64,000 nt of DNA from Diplocarpon mali. Taxonomy: Eukaryota > Ascomycota > Leotiomycetes > Helotiales > Drepanopezizaceae. Positions 1 through 12,218 of this stretch are shown here, piece by piece (position 1 is the stretch's first letter; every line of letters starts with the position of its first letter). The notes below the pieces were generated by a model, which worked only from the letters and a program-made list of their open reading frames with translations, did not search any database and was not told the origin of the DNA. Location of the stretch: positions 1 through 64,000 of the forward strand of contig JAENRP010000001.1 in NCBI GenBank assembly GCA_024741835.1, in the 5' to 3' direction. Made by a program: the position numbers and the translations under genes.

Positions 1-43
1 GATAGACTTTATATTATTTTAAAGGTAATATTATAGAAATTGA

Positions 44-515
44 CTCTTAGGCCAGACCTATAAGTAGATTTCTTTAAGGAAAGTGCACTCTTTGCCTTAA
101 TATAATTAAGTAAGGATAAGGAGAATAGATAGACTTTTAAGCTAGGATCGCAAGTAAAATTTGTAAAAATAACTTTTAAGCTAAGACTATAAGTAGATTG
201 TAAGGTATCTTTAAAGATGACTCCTAAGCTAGGACTATAAGTGAATTTAATAGAAATAACTCTTAGGCTAAGACTATAAGTAGATTCTATAAATTTGCTA
301 ATAATAACTTTTAAGCTAGGATCGCAAGTGAAATTCGTAGAAATAACTCTTAAGCTAGGATTGCAAGTGAAATTCGCAAATTCGTTAAAGACGACTCTTA
401 AGCTAAGACTATAAGTAAATCTTGCTATTTTTAAGAAATCGACTCTTAAGCTAGGATTGTAAGTAGATCTTGCGGTTTTATTAAAAATGACTCTTAAGCT
501 AGGCTTACAATTGGA
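44..515. repeat. Degenerate tandem repeats, about 10 units
   Basis: A core close to GACTCTTAAGCTAGGATTGC followed by AAGT recurs at about 44, 131, 171, 219, 259, 306, 345, 392, 439 and 488, that is every 40-90 bases and mostly 40-48. Differences between units are mostly C/T and G/A transitions. The block ends where the copia pol relic begins. The same core recurs at the other end of that relic (3617-3785), so it probably belongs to the element's long terminal repeats or untranslated flank rather than being an independent satellite. Confidence 0.7.
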
Positions 516-529
516 AAACGGTAAAACCT

Positions 530-3500
530 TAAACTACTATTACTAGTCCTTTTTAGCTACTAATAATAAAGTATCGACTAATAATAGGCTACTAAAGCTA
601 TTAGAAGCTAAAAGCCTATTAAGGTATTAGCTAATATATAGAAGATTCGCATATCTAAGGCTAGAGAAATTAAGGGGCTTGCATAAGGTCTTAACCTTAA
701 AATAGAAGATCTAAGTACTAAAGGATCGCTTAGTATACCGAATTTGCAAGCTAATAAAACTTCAAAATCGGATGCAAACTAAGCTTAGTTTATAAAAAGA
801 TTTAATACTAGTACTAATATTTATTAATACTATTAGACTATTTACAACCTTAATTAAAGGAAATAATTGGTTTTCTTAAATAGTAGATAACTTTACTTAA
901 TAGATATAAACTATTTGCGCTAAGACTAAATCTAAGCTTATAGAAAAGCTAGAAACTTAGAAAGTGATAGAGGAACGCTAGACTTAATTAAAGCTAATAG
1001 CTATTAGGTCTAATAATATATTAGAGATTAGGGCAAAGCTTAATAAATAGGTAAAATAAGGAGTTTGCTATAAACCAATTGTAATATATAAAGGTTCCTA
1101 TTAAAATAGTATTACTAAGCGAAGCATTTAGCAAGTAGAGACTGACTATTGCGCTCTATTATAAGATGCTAACTTACTATTGGAATTCTAGGACCTTGCG
1201 ATTAAGGCAGATATATACTTATAAAATAGAATAGGTAATGGACTAATAGTTAATAGCACCCGAATATCGCTATATAAGGCATATTTTAAATAGAAACTAA
1301 GCCTAGACTATATCTGCATCTTTAAAAGTGTTTGCTACTCTTATATTAGTTTAAAGTCCTAGCCTATAGGTATAAAAAGTAAAAAGCTAATAGACTAAGG
1401 TAAAGAGTATATATTTATTAAGTATATTAAATAGATAATAAAGCAATAGATAGTATATATACTAGATCTAAGGCAAGTAATTATATCCTTAGTAATTAAG
1501 TTCAATAAATCTTAAAATAGGAAGGAGCTATCCTTAAAGCTTTATATACTTAAAGATTCGTAAGGTATACCATTTGATAGTAATACTATTAAGCTAAACT
1601 AATAACCCCTTTCTCTTAGCTTAGGCATATTAAGCGCACCTGCTAATCGACGACCTGCTAGTCGCCTAAAGGCTAAATAGACTATTCCTATTATTTGCAA
1701 ATTACTTAAAGTATAAAATAACTTTAATATTATTATCCCTTTAGTTAAAGCACCTATAGTAAAGGATATTCTTAAAATAGGTATAAGTAATAATAAGCCT
1801 CTACTATTAGAAAGTGGTTCTTTAGATAATAAGCCTATAGAACCTATAGCTGAACCTCTGTCTTTAAAGAGGAATAGAGACTTAAAACCAGAAGATACCT
1901 TAGACAAACGAGAGTCTAAGCGTATCTAGGCTATAATAGTATATAGGATTTATAAGCTTAAACTTTAATAGAGCTTCGATAAAGATAATGCGTTCCTAGC
2001 CGCTAAGGGGATAATGAAAATCTCTCTTTTAAAAACGTATAATAAAGCTATTAACGATTTAGAGAATAGAGCAGTATAAAGTGAGGTAATTTAAAAGGAG
2101 ATAAGCTCTCTTATTACAAATGGTATATAGATAGAGGAACCGACGCTAAAGGACGTGAACCTAGTATTAATAAAGTAGGTCTTTATAATTAAAATATATA
2201 TAAATAGAACCCTAGAGCATTATAAGGCAAGGCTTATAGCTAAGGGCTTCTCTTAGCAGTATAGAAAAGACTACTTTAATATATTCGCGCCGATAGTTCG
2301 TATAGATACCCTTTGCATATTTATAGCAATAGTAGCCGCTAAGAACCTTAAATACAGATAGTATAATATTAAAAATGCATTTATTAAAGCGATTATAAAG
2401 GAACGGATTTTTCTCTCTTAACTTAATAGTATTCCTATATACGCTAGCCACTCTCTTTATATACTCTATAGTATCTATAGGCTTAAATAATCAGCTTATA
2501 ATTAGAACCTCTTATATAACTTTACTTTAGTAGAAATAGGATTCGTTTAAAGCCTAGCTAACCTTTATCTATTTACCTATGCTAAGTATAAAATCAAGTT
2601 GCTACTATATATCGACGATATTGCTGCAGCTGCAAAGACAACTACTTAATTAGATTGGTTCTTTATAATAATTCGGAAACGTTTTAATACTAAGGATCTA
2701 AGGGGAATTTATAAGATCCTTAGCATTTGTATTATAAGGAACCGCTCTACTTAAGAACTCTAGTTAGACTAAGAGTAGTATATTAAGAAGATCTTAGATC
2801 GAATAGGACTTTCCGCTTATGCTCCTAACTTTAAGCTAAAGCGTATTCCAATTAAAGGAAAGTATAATAAGTTAGAGCCTATTAATGAAAATAAGTAGAG
2901 AGGAGATCTAAAGAAGTACTAATAGGATATTAAAGCGATTATATATACTATAGTATATATAAGACCAGATATTGCCTTTATTATTAGGCAACTTAGTCAA
3001 AACTTAAAGGATCTGATAATTTGATATAAAAATGCAATCAAGTGACTTAAAAGGTACCTTCGATTGATAATCATATAAAAGGTAAGATATAGACTAATGA
3101 AATATATAAGTGCAAAGCTTAAGGTATATACTAATTCTGATTAGGCAAATATAAAAGGTTAGAAAAGTATATCTAAAAGCGTAGTAGTGCTATATAGTAG
3201 ACCTATATTATAAGGAAGTAGGAAGTAGAAATCAATAGCTACTGCAAGCACTAAGGCCGAATATATATCGATATTATTAAATTGTAAGCAAGGATTATAA
3301 ATCGCCTAAGTTCTAAAAGATATAGGTTTCGCTAAGTATATTAGATAAGATAGGAATTGTATTAATCTTTAAATAGATAATATAAAGGCGATTATACTTA
3401 TAAAGAATCTATACTTATATAAGCGATTAAAATATATTAATATTACTTACTACTTTATCTGCAACCTTATTATAAAGAATAAGTTATCGATTACCTATAT

Positions 3501-3612
3501 CTTAACTAATTAAATAGTAGCAGATGGATTTATAAAACTACTAAAGATAGTTGCAAAGTTCGAAGCATTTAAAGATATACTAAGGTTATAGAAGATAGTA
3601 GGGGCTTAATAG
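530..3612 (+). mobile_element. Ty1/copia pol relic (integrase C-term, RT, RNase H)
   Basis: Conceptual translation across stop codons gives copia polyprotein order. Weak integrase C-terminal similarity lies at about 1040-1560. The reverse-transcriptase start motif YKARLIAKGFS followed by a stop for Gln is near 2220. An intact YIDD catalytic motif is at 2608-2619. The RNase H part reads NSD-stop-AN and KSIS near 3130-3170 and SIATASTKAEYIS near 3235. The frame ends after KIVGA at about 3610, next to a short purine-rich run. Many in-frame stops make it non-functional. The gag and protease expected upstream are not recognisable here; similar segments lie inverted at 3990-6330. Ty1/copia identity is from motif order and is fairly sure; the exact ends are not. 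Confidence 0.85.
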
Positions 3613-3616
3613 GCTT

Positions 3617-3785
3617 AAGGACAACTCCTGGGCCTACCTTGCGAGTTAGGTTATATAGTCTTATAAAGGAAAGTTTTTAGATTGACTCTTAGGCCTAGAC
3701 TGCAAGTTAAGTTATATAGTCTTATAAAGGAACGCTTTTGGAAATTTAACTCCTAGTCCTGCCTTATAAGTAAGATTGGTAATTT
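3617..3785. repeat. Three tandem units matching the 5' flank repeats
   Basis: Units starting near 3625, 3686 and 3745 carry CTCCTGGGCC, CTCTTAGGCCTAGACTGCAA and CTCCTAGTCCTGCC cores, each followed by AAGT or GAGT. The first two also share the string gttatatagtcttataaagga. They match the core of the 44-515 repeats, so one repeat family brackets the copia pol relic on both sides, as expected if it lies in the LTRs. Copy number differs (about 10 versus 3). Confidence 0.65.
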
Positions 3786-3989
3786 CAATAGAGGTTGCTA
3801 TTAATTAATTGTTTTTAATTTAAAGAGATACTTAAGAGTTAGATTAGCGTAAAAGGATAGTTATTATTTTCTTAACTGCAGGTCAATTGGAATAAGGTCT
3901 AAGTAAGGGTATTAAGATAGGTGATATAGCTATTACTCTAATATATTATTATATAACCCTACTGCTTAATTAGTAGGATATTGACATAT

Positions 3990-6330
3990 ATATAGCTATA
4001 AGGAAGAAAGGGGTAACCTTCCTTCCCTAACTCTTACTAATATATCGACCATCGACCTCTAGAAGCCTCCTTTTCCTACTGCGCCGACTCACTTAAGCTT
4101 AATAAACTTCCTATTAAATTTATCCTTAATTAAAAGAAGCCAGCTTTCTAAGGAGAGGCTTGACATACTATAGTCAAATAGGTCCTAGGAGCACTTAAAG
4201 AACGGTCTTAAAGCCTTAAAATCTAACTCTCTCCTAGAAGGCTTTTGCTTAGCTTTTACCTAAGCGTAAGCTTTACAATTGATTTATAGCTTCCCTTTGA
4301 TCTTTACCACCTTTGCGTTTAATATAAGCTTTTTAAGTGCCTTAGCTCTTAGATAGTCTGATCGAAGGTATTAAATATCTGCCGAATTGTTCCTAGCTCT
4401 TAGGAATACGCTGCTCCTCAAGGGTTTATATTAGCTTCGCAGACGCTATTGTAAAGTAGGGAAAGCTAAGTAGGTTGGTTAAGTATAGTATAGCGAGTTA
4501 AGAGTATTATAAAAGTTGATAGGCTTATATTCAAATACTATAACATTCGACCTACGCTTTAGCTGCTTTACAACTATATTATTATTTGCTATACCCCTTT
4601 AAAGCATTGCGTCTAGGCCTATATACTATACCCTAGCCTTCTTTAAAAGAGGCTTTAAGATAATATTAATATTAAACCTATCTATAAGCGCTATATTCCT
4701 AAGCTCTAAGTCTCCTCTATTAGTAAGAACCCCTTTTATCAGATATATACCCCTCCCCCTTATTAGCAGACTCAAGCTCCCTGCTTTTATATAATCCTAA
4801 GGATATGTAATTTTCAATAATCTAAGAACTAGAAGCTCCTTTCAATTAATAAAGTGCGTCGCAGCGCAGTTATCAAGTAGGGTTGTATTCGAGAGAGCGT
4901 AAGGAGCTCTAAGGGTAGAGTATATTCCTAGGGTAAAGTCTTTAAAGAGAGCTAGATTTAAAAAGGCGGCGATAATCTTAAATTTGCCGCTCTTTAAAGC
5001 TTCAGCAGATGTTCTTTCCTTGAATTAATCTATAAGAGCTTATTTAATATAAGAGAGCTTAGCTTAAAGCTCTCTCTATTCTAAGGAAGCAAGGTTTTTA
5101 TATATTCTTTTAACTTTATTATAGCTAGGGAGGTTTTAAAGCATACCTTCCTTAGCGCTAATTAAGGCGTATTTCAGCCTATTACACTCCTCTAAGTTCT
5201 AGAGGTGATTTTTAACCTAAGGGCAAGGGCACTTTTTAACGCTTCCCTTAAGAGTCTTCTTCGCCTTACCTTTACTTAATGCTCTTAGATTAGTATAATC
5301 GCCTACTCCTTTAAGCGAGGTATATACTCTAAGGGTTGCCTTTGATAAAGAGCTTATAAGGCTTCGCTCTATTAAGCTTAAGAACTAATTAATATAGTAA
5401 ACTATATCTTTTCTATACTCTAAACCTAGCTTATTATTTTTAATAAGCTTTGCTTAAGTCTGCTAAGACTAAGTGAAAGCCTAATAGTAAACCAATTATA
5501 GAAACTTTATAATCGCAAGAGAGCCTTAAACCTCTAGGATTCTATACATTTATACTTCCTAATAGATCTCCCTAAAGCTAGCAAGCCAGGTCTTCGGTTC
5601 TACTTTACTACTCCTTATTTCAAAAAGCTTATTATTATAGTCTTCCCAAATTAACTCTATTATACTAACCTTAAAGGAGGCTAGTTCCTTGCGCAAGTGC
5701 TTTACAATCTATTGAATTAATAGTTTCCCTACTTCCTTACAGTTATATTATACTACTTAAAGCAATATAGGGTATACTATCTTAGTAATCCAATAGTATA
5801 ACTAAGTATAAGAGCTCCTATTCCTTTTTTACATTTCTACTATAAGATTATATTACATTACTGCCATTTTATACTCTAGCTCTACATCTTTAGCTATTAT
5901 CTTCGCAAGTAGTAATAGAGCTAGCGTTTATTAATCGATAGCTTCCTACTATTAGTACAACTTATAATAGCTTTACAATACTCTCTAGTCCTATCCTTTT
6001 ACAATTTTTTCAAGCTATAGTAGTTCTATTTCTAAATCCAGCAGATATAGAGCTTTATTCTTATAAAGCAGAGCTTGATTTCCCGTCTCTATAGCATACA
6101 GTTCAAGGTTATTAACCTATCTTAGCTTCTCTATATACTTTTAAAGGCGTAGAAATTCGGCCTAAAACTCTAGCTTAGCGTACTAAATTCACTATAACTT
6201 CCTATCCTAAAGTATAACTCTACCAAAGCTAAGCTCCTAAGCTTCTTTTTACTAGTATTCGCTTATATTGATTAGAATAGTAGGAAGTATAGTATTAGTT
6301 AGCTAAAAGCGTTAGAATATTAAGTCAGGT
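3990..6330 (-). mobile_element. Ty1/copia gag-protease-integrase N-term relic, inverted
   Basis: Read on the minus strand across stops, this has the front half of a copia polyprotein. Gag-like coding covers about 6300-5300, then a CCHC-like zinc knuckle (C-P-C-P, then N-H, then a decayed last Cys) near 5240-5200. A protease active-site-like DNCAATHFI segment lies near 4890-4850, a GAG-pre-integrase segment (RSDYLRAKALKKLI then INCKAYA) near 4370-4240, and an integrase start (FKCS, DLFDYS, ESWLLLIKDKFN) near 4215-4090. It stops before the integrase core and RT. It is heavily mutated and non-coding now. It is complementary in content to the + strand relic at 530-3612. Confidence 0.75.
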
Positions 6331-8161
6331 TATATAACGCGTATAGGCGAGGGAGAATAAATGAAAAATAGTAGTGAAACCTCTTTAAAAAGTCTTTAAA
6401 TATAGTAGATTTTTAATCGTTTGCTCTTAAGAGTCGCGAATAGTATTGATAACTATCGTACTATATTTAAAGGGGGATTCTTAATAGTGGCAGAAGCTTA
6501 TAAAATTCTACTCTAACTATATACCTGAGCTCCCTTTATAGAAGTGCTCCATGGCCACTTCAGAGGTACATTACATAAGCCAGTCCTCAGATGCCTTAGT
6601 GCCTGAGGCTCCTCATGGCGCAACAATAATGCTATAACTTTTTAGACGCTTCAGAATGAAGAAAAGTTTCACTACCTCTTTAACAAGTATCCTCTACTTT
6701 CGACTTTTATATACGTATTTTAAGGTCGTTCAAATGCATACTTAAAACTAAAGGACGGGCTTGACTAAAAATATAAAGGGTAATAAGGCGGCTTATAGTA
6801 TATAAGAAATAGGAAAAGAGGAAATAATACTTTTTAGAGCCTCGTAGCTTCAAAGAAAATCTATTAAAGCTGAATTCAATGTTAAGGGTTATAATTAATA
6901 GCTGCTTTTAACTAGTAAACTGCTTGATGTAACTAAATGAATATTTATACTAGTAAAATAGGCTTATTTTAAAACTAGGATTTTAGGCGATTTTATTTAC
7001 CTAAGCACCTCTTTAAGAGTATACTCGGCAAAGGCCTAAAGATAATAACTATTAACTAAAGTATACCGTAGGTAATATTCTTATCTAAAGAATAAAGGTC
7101 TTTTATGAGTATAACAGGCTATATATTATATTTAAGGAGTTATATACTACTTTCTTCTTATAACTAATCTAACTATAGCATTTCCTGCTTATGCTATATA
7201 GTTTGGAACTGGTATAGCATATTAATAGAAAAAAAAAGTTCTACAAACTAAGCGAGCACGGGTTATTTGTTCCCACATATGCCTACTTATTTCAAGTAGC
7301 CCAGCAACTTTTAAGAGTAAATATTGTAACATCATCAATCGATAAGTAAGTCACGATTCGATTTGATAATTATTATTTCTTTGTGCATATTTCAGGAATA
7401 ATCATTATCCAGATTGTAATCATGCCTGATTTATGATAAGTTTATCAGGCCTGTTTTACTATTTCTCAACCCGAAGCCGCAGCAGGTAGCCTTGTGTTGG
7501 TTGCAGAGATAAATCCGGGCCTTGGTGAGTACAAGACAGCAAGGTAATTTTGTGATTGTTTCCTTCTGGGGACTTTAACCATCTTTATTACAGAATAATG
7601 GGAAGATCAAAGTAGGTATCCAGAAACTCAGGCTGACCTATAATTATATTGCTAAAGCCAGAATATCCTAGAATTTAATAGCATTTATTGCTGCATAATT
7701 GCAAGGTATGCCTAAGCTACCTGGACTACAACCGAAGTTCTTCAAAGCATCACACTCGGTGATGCAATCCCAAACATAATTTATCGAACTATAAAAAGTA
7801 TTCTGTTCGGTCTGGTCAACCTTTGTAAACAGACGCCTATGCGTGCTTGCCGAGCTTCTATAGGCCGAGTAAGATCTTTTCTTATCGTGTACCCACCGCC
7901 AGCGTCATTGCCAGGCACTAATATGACACCCATCGCAACTCAAACCCAATCCCATACCCATCTCTACTCCGTACATACAACAAGTTAAACAAGTCTTATT
8001 CGCATACAGAATCTCACAGTAACTACCAAGGGGCTCTGTTTTAACACGCGGTCGACCCAAAAGCATGTACTGACTTTTGCCTTGACGATAGGTCGCCGAT
8101 AGCACAAGCCGCACATCACCCCTCATCCCACCAAGCGCAAGACAATAAATACGACTCCAAG
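6331..8161. other. Transition from repeat block to gene-rich DNA
   Basis: No gene is supported. 6340-7230 is still AT-rich decay, apart from a less degraded patch around 6530-6680 that contains a gccactt/cctgaggc-rich stretch. From about 7300 on, base composition is ordinary. The last few hundred bases are the upstream region of the phosphogluconolactonase gene and become C-rich (ccaccgccagcgtc at about 7890) just before the coding start. Confidence 0.5.
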
Positions 8162-8944
8162 ATGGCGAGACAACCCAAGCTCTTCGCCTTCCCCAGCGTC
8201 GATGCGCTTGCAACGACCCTTCGTACCTACGTGATCCAATGCCAAAACGCCGGCATCCAACGCCATAACTCCTTCAAGGTGGCCGTTTCCGGCGGTTCTC
8301 TGCCCAAGACGCTCGCGCAGGCCCTCCTTGCAGAGCCCAGCTCCGCAGACGACACAGTCAAGTTCGAGAAGTGGGAAATATTCTTTGCCGACGAGCGTGC
8401 CGTGCCCCTCGACCACGCGGACTCCAACTACGCGCTGCTGAAGTCCGAACTGCTCGACAAGATCCCCGCCGAAATGGGCAAGCCTGTTGTACACCCTATC
8501 GATGTCGAGCACCTGGAAGATGTGCAAGAGCTAGCAGATCAGTATGAGCAGCTGCTCGTTAGGAGCTTCGCGCAGCGGGATAGCGTCAAGTTGCCTATCT
8601 TCGATTTGCTGCTCTTGGGATGTGGACCGGATGGACATACGTGCAGTTTGTTTCCGGGACATGCGCTGCTGAGAGAGACAGACGCGTGGGTCGCTCCGAT
8701 TGAGGATTCGCCCAAGCCACCACCGAAGAGAATCACCCTCAGCTTGCCGGTCGTTACCCACGGAATCAAGGTTGCGTTCGTGGCTACAGGAGCGGGTAAA
8801 AAGGAGATCATGAAGCAGATATTTGAGGGTGATTTGGGACTTCCTTGCGCATTGGTCAACGAAGGCGCGGGCGAGAGAGTTAGTTGGTTCGTGGACAATG
8901 CTGCGGTGGAAGGTGTTTCCTTCCCACGGAGAGGAGGCTTGTGA
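8162..8944 (+). CDS. 6-phosphogluconolactonase
   Basis: A single-exon 260-residue protein of the SOL/6PGL (NagB-like) family. It hydrolyses 6-phosphoglucono-1,5-lactone to 6-phosphogluconate, the second step of the oxidative pentose phosphate pathway, in the cytosol. Visible family motifs are AVSGGS at residues 41-46, FADERAVPLDHADSNY at 75-90 and LLGCGPDGHTCSLFPGH at 151-167, all in the usual order. The length matches yeast Sol3/Sol4 (about 250 residues). The ATG sits in aagATGgcg and is the first Met in the frame. The gene is convergent with the Gemin2-like gene downstream. It is the first intact gene after the RIP block; there is no sign of mutation leaking into it. Confidence 0.95.
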   Translation: MARQPKLFAFPSVDALATTLRTYVIQCQNAGIQRHNSFKVAVSGGSLPKTLAQALLAEPSSADDTVKFEKWEIFFADERAVPLDHADSNYALLKSELLDKIPAEMGKPVVHPIDVEHLEDVQELADQYEQLLVRSFAQRDSVKLPIFDLLLLGCGPDGHTCSLFPGHALLRETDAWVAPIEDSPKPPPKRITLSLPVVTHGIKVAFVATGAGKKEIMKQIFEGDLGLPCALVNEGAGERVSWFVDNAAVEGVSFPRRGGL

Positions 8945-9589
8945 AGCGAAGCGAAGAACGCGATACTTCATGATTGAACAACGGCTTCGTTGTGGAATTT
9001 AATTCGGAGTTGACAGACAAAAGGTGTTTGAAAAGAGTCCCGTCAGATCCACGTCGACAGGAGGAATCGTTCCCATGGGCACAAGTCTCAGATATTAGCA
9101 TATCATCAGGTTCAAAATATGTAGGATTTAGATTTCCTTGGATTAGATCCCTCGCAAAGTTCAAATTTCATTTCATATGTAGGCTTTAGAATAGTTTCCG
9201 AGCAATAGACTACAACAAAGGTTCCCATCGAAGCTGTAACGTTCGAATTACCTTATCTCATGCTTCATTGCAGTATTTAGGTTTGAAAAAAAGAAGCTCC
9301 CCCTTTAAGATTGTATCAATGAACTTTAATAATCCAGTTCTCATCAGTTGAAATTGGCTGATCCACCCCAATGCAATCTCATGACGCAAGAGATGACAGC
9401 AATAATTGGACTTATACGTCGGATGTTATACGGTTATGAACACCAATAAATACTGATACATTTGTTCAAATAAAAATCTATTAAATGAGACTCAGAATGT
9501 AAATTATCAATTCACTAGTCACAAAGATATTGCAAAAACAAATCAAGTCCTTGGGAGGGAATCTCTATTACCACGGCTGTCAACCTGTC
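8945..9589. other. Convergent intergenic region
   Basis: It holds the 3' ends of the phosphogluconolactonase (+) and Gemin2-like (-) transcripts. No open frame of note and no repeats were seen. Confidence 0.5.
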
Positions 9590-11013
9590 CTACTGCCCCC
9601 TGAACTCCAGCAGATCCCGCTGTCCGTATACCTCTCCAGCAATGGTAATGATCATATCCACCGTCGCTTTGGTATTCAGCCTCGGGTCGACGGCTTCTGC
9701 AGATGGTTCCTCGTTCGTCATAGACATCTCTGACTGAACAGGTCCAATGATCGGTTCCAGGATAACAGGAAGCTCCCCTTCTTCCCTCTCCGGGATAACT
9801 GCATCAGTGGAAGACGGACGGTTCAGTTGGGCGAGAATCCGAGCTTTGGCTTCTGTAAGGTGATCTGGGTTTTCGAGAGATTCGGTGGAGAGCACTGCTT
9901 CTTGTTGCATAGTTAATCCTGCTGGGGAATGGTCTCTGGCCAGGTGCCCAGTATTATCAATAGCATTCATTAGTCTGGAGTTTTTGCTGGATTCGTTGGC
10001 AACGAAATCCACATCATCCTCCTCGAACTCCAAAGAAATCTCATCCCCATTCACGACTTCTCCATCCTCTTCTTCCTCTCCCTCAAGGCCTTGCTCCACA
10101 ACTTTCATACCCTCATCCCATTCCTCTCTCTCCCTCAGCCCGACACTCAGCAATATAGCCTTCTTCCCCAACTCTCTTATCACCCCAATCTCCTCACTGG
10201 ACAGCTCTCCCCTGTCGGGCAGGCGAGCCAACAAGCTCCATACCCATCGACTGATCGTGATGTCGACACCCAGACCCCTTTTTAAGAGTGTGCCCTGCGT
10301 AAGGAGCCTTAACACTCTCAATACAGACCCCTTGTTAAAGCTCGCAATCTGCGCTGGCTTCGGGTCTACGCTCCTCAGTTTACGGATCCACCAGCGCGTC
10401 AAATCTTTATTCATCCTCTCGACTCTCGTGGGGTGATCTGGACCCAGTCGCTCGACCGCGTACTGAGGCGGCGTTTCTTGCAGATGTGAGCGTAATGCTC
10501 TGTAGCGGGCGAGGATCGAGCTGAAGTAGGCCAGTTGCGGATCTTCCTCCACCGCGGCTTCCAATTCGGATTGTTGCGCGACATACGCTCCATCAGCATA
10601 ATATCCTCGGAAATCCCCGACGCCATTCTCGTAAATATCGCGAATGGTGCTTGACGGAGGCGTTTTCGGCGCGATGAGGAGGTTTGGGATACCGGTTGCT
10701 TCCTGTCTAAACGCCATCTCAGGTCAGCATTTATCTTGGCAAAGGCAAGTTTCAGCATCAGACACTGGGGATGTAATCATGTAAGGGGCAGTGACCTGAC
10801 AGCTCTCAAGTACGCCAGCGCGTCTATCTCATCATCGTAATTGTAATCACTGTCCTCGCCATTATAGAGGGTGTAGTCGTCGAGGCCTGGGATGGCGCTG
10901 CGTTGGCCGTAAACTGGGTCGACCTTGGCTTCAACTGAGGGCTTGCAGCGCGATTTTTTGTTGGGAGTTTCCTCGGGGGTGTGTCCGCGAGATTTGCGCT
11001 TTACTCCTGTCAT
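9590..11013 (-). CDS. Gemin2/SIP1-family splicing assembly factor
   Basis: Two exons, 11013-10796 and 10706-9590, joined over an 89-nt intron (donor gtcact, branch-like tgctgac, acceptor gtttag), give 444 residues. The junction restores AYLRAVRQEATGIPNLLIAP, the conserved core of the SIP1/Gemin2 (yeast Brr1) family, which helps load Sm proteins on spliceosomal snRNAs. The N-terminus is basic (VKRKSRGHTPEE) and followed by PGLDDYTLYNGEDSDYNYDD. The middle is acidic, and the protein ends with a family-like MIITIAGEVYGQRDLLEFR. The donor is not the commonest form, so an alternative splice is possible, but only this one keeps the core intact. It diverges from the acetylesterase gene. Confidence 0.85.
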
Positions 11014-12218
11014 TCTTGCGTTGAAAGTATGTTAACTAGGTAGGTTGGATTGCTTGGAAATCTGACATGTAGCTAGCATATACCAGCCTCGCTGAGTCAG
11101 AGTGAAAAATCGAAGCCTTGTCAAACGTTAAGCAACACTAGTGTGATCGTTAGTCGCTCTTGCCCCTGCGACACTTGGACCTGTCAGATTAAATGCAGGT
11201 GCGGGGGGGGCTAAGCTGCATGCCTGGTCTCGCTACGAAGTATAATTCAACCCTTCCCTTCACCAAGATATGTTTCAACATCTGAATGTTGAAGTTCTTC
11301 CTCTTATCAGATCAGCACATCGATGGAAGAGCTTTGCGTAAGTGTTTCCGGAACGACTTGGAAGTATCCACGAGCTGGGCCTGATTCCGACTCTTGCAAT
11401 CAACTGTTCGCCAGCGTTGGGCCCTGGGTAGTGTACACCCGGAGAACCCAATTAATAAAAGGCGAAGGGAGTTAAGTTTCTTACTTTACCCGGCTAAACT
11501 TTGATAACATTGGTAAATCTCTGTCGGGTACCAGAAATATTCGGATGTAACCAGCGTAGTTCTATTGTGTACTACAAATTTCCCACTTGGGGTGTAGATT
11601 TATATTGCAAACTCGGATGAAAATCCACACTTTAAGCATATTTCAGTATAGTTTGGAAAACTCGCAGATACTTTCCGTACGCGGAAAGCCATAAATACAG
11701 TCTTGTTAATACCGCGTTCCAGTACTATATCAGTATTATGTAAATGATTTGCAGATGCTCGCCCTCCCTCTCTCTCTTTCCCCGTATTCGTAGAACTCCA
11801 AAGATAGCCTCGATATCGCGTACCTGTACAATCTCAGTACAATCGTAGTACAACTTGAATGATTCGTTAGTTCTCTTCGTACCTTATGTAAGAATGTACT
11901 TTCAGAGGAGAAGGGGGGTTGCGGGGGGGTAGGTTGGGCCAGGGAGGAAGGGCTGGTAGGGAGAAAGAGGGAGAGTCATTAAATTTAATCAATCTACTAG
12001 CTACATAGACGGAGAATTTATTTTCCTCTAGTAGGTCCCTTGGATAGCTAGACACCTACCTATTATTCATATATTCTTTGGGCACTTACTTCGCAAACCT
12101 CTGCTTTTTGGATACCCATCCGGCGAAGAACCTAAGTGTATCCGGGTATACGCTCGCCCGCCTTTTGGCATTTTTCAAGACTCGGCATATTCCCTCTTTT
12201 TATCTCTGAGTACATTTA
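11014..12218. other. Divergent intergenic region
   Basis: It is the shared upstream region of the Gemin2-like (-) and acetylesterase (+) genes. It includes a G run at 11203-11210, CT-rich DNA at 11760-11785, and a G-rich/C-poor stretch at 11907-11975. Small open frames here (such as 12055-11867, minus) look like chance. Confidence 0.4.

Larger units (their letters stand above)
1..7230. repeat. AT-rich block with RIP-like decay
   Basis: The whole stretch is strikingly rich in TA steps (ctta, ttaa, tata, ctaag) and poor in CA and TG, with no long open frame on either strand. Readable retrotransposon protein segments are interrupted mainly by TAG/TAA where TGG, CAG or CGA codons would be expected, which is the C-to-T at CpA pattern of ascomycete repeat-induced point mutation. 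Composition becomes normal between about 7200 and 7300. I saw this by eye; a RIP index (TpA/ApT and (CpA+TpG)/(ApC+GpT)) was not computed. Confidence 0.8.

Noticed and set aside
1599..2451. Minus-strand frames in the AT-rich block
   Set aside because: They are antisense to the copia pol relic; the stop-poor stretch is a by-product of TA-rich decay.
9885..10436. Plus-strand 183-aa Ser-rich frame
   Set aside because: It is antisense to the Gemin2-like exon, with Ser-rich translation of acidic codons.
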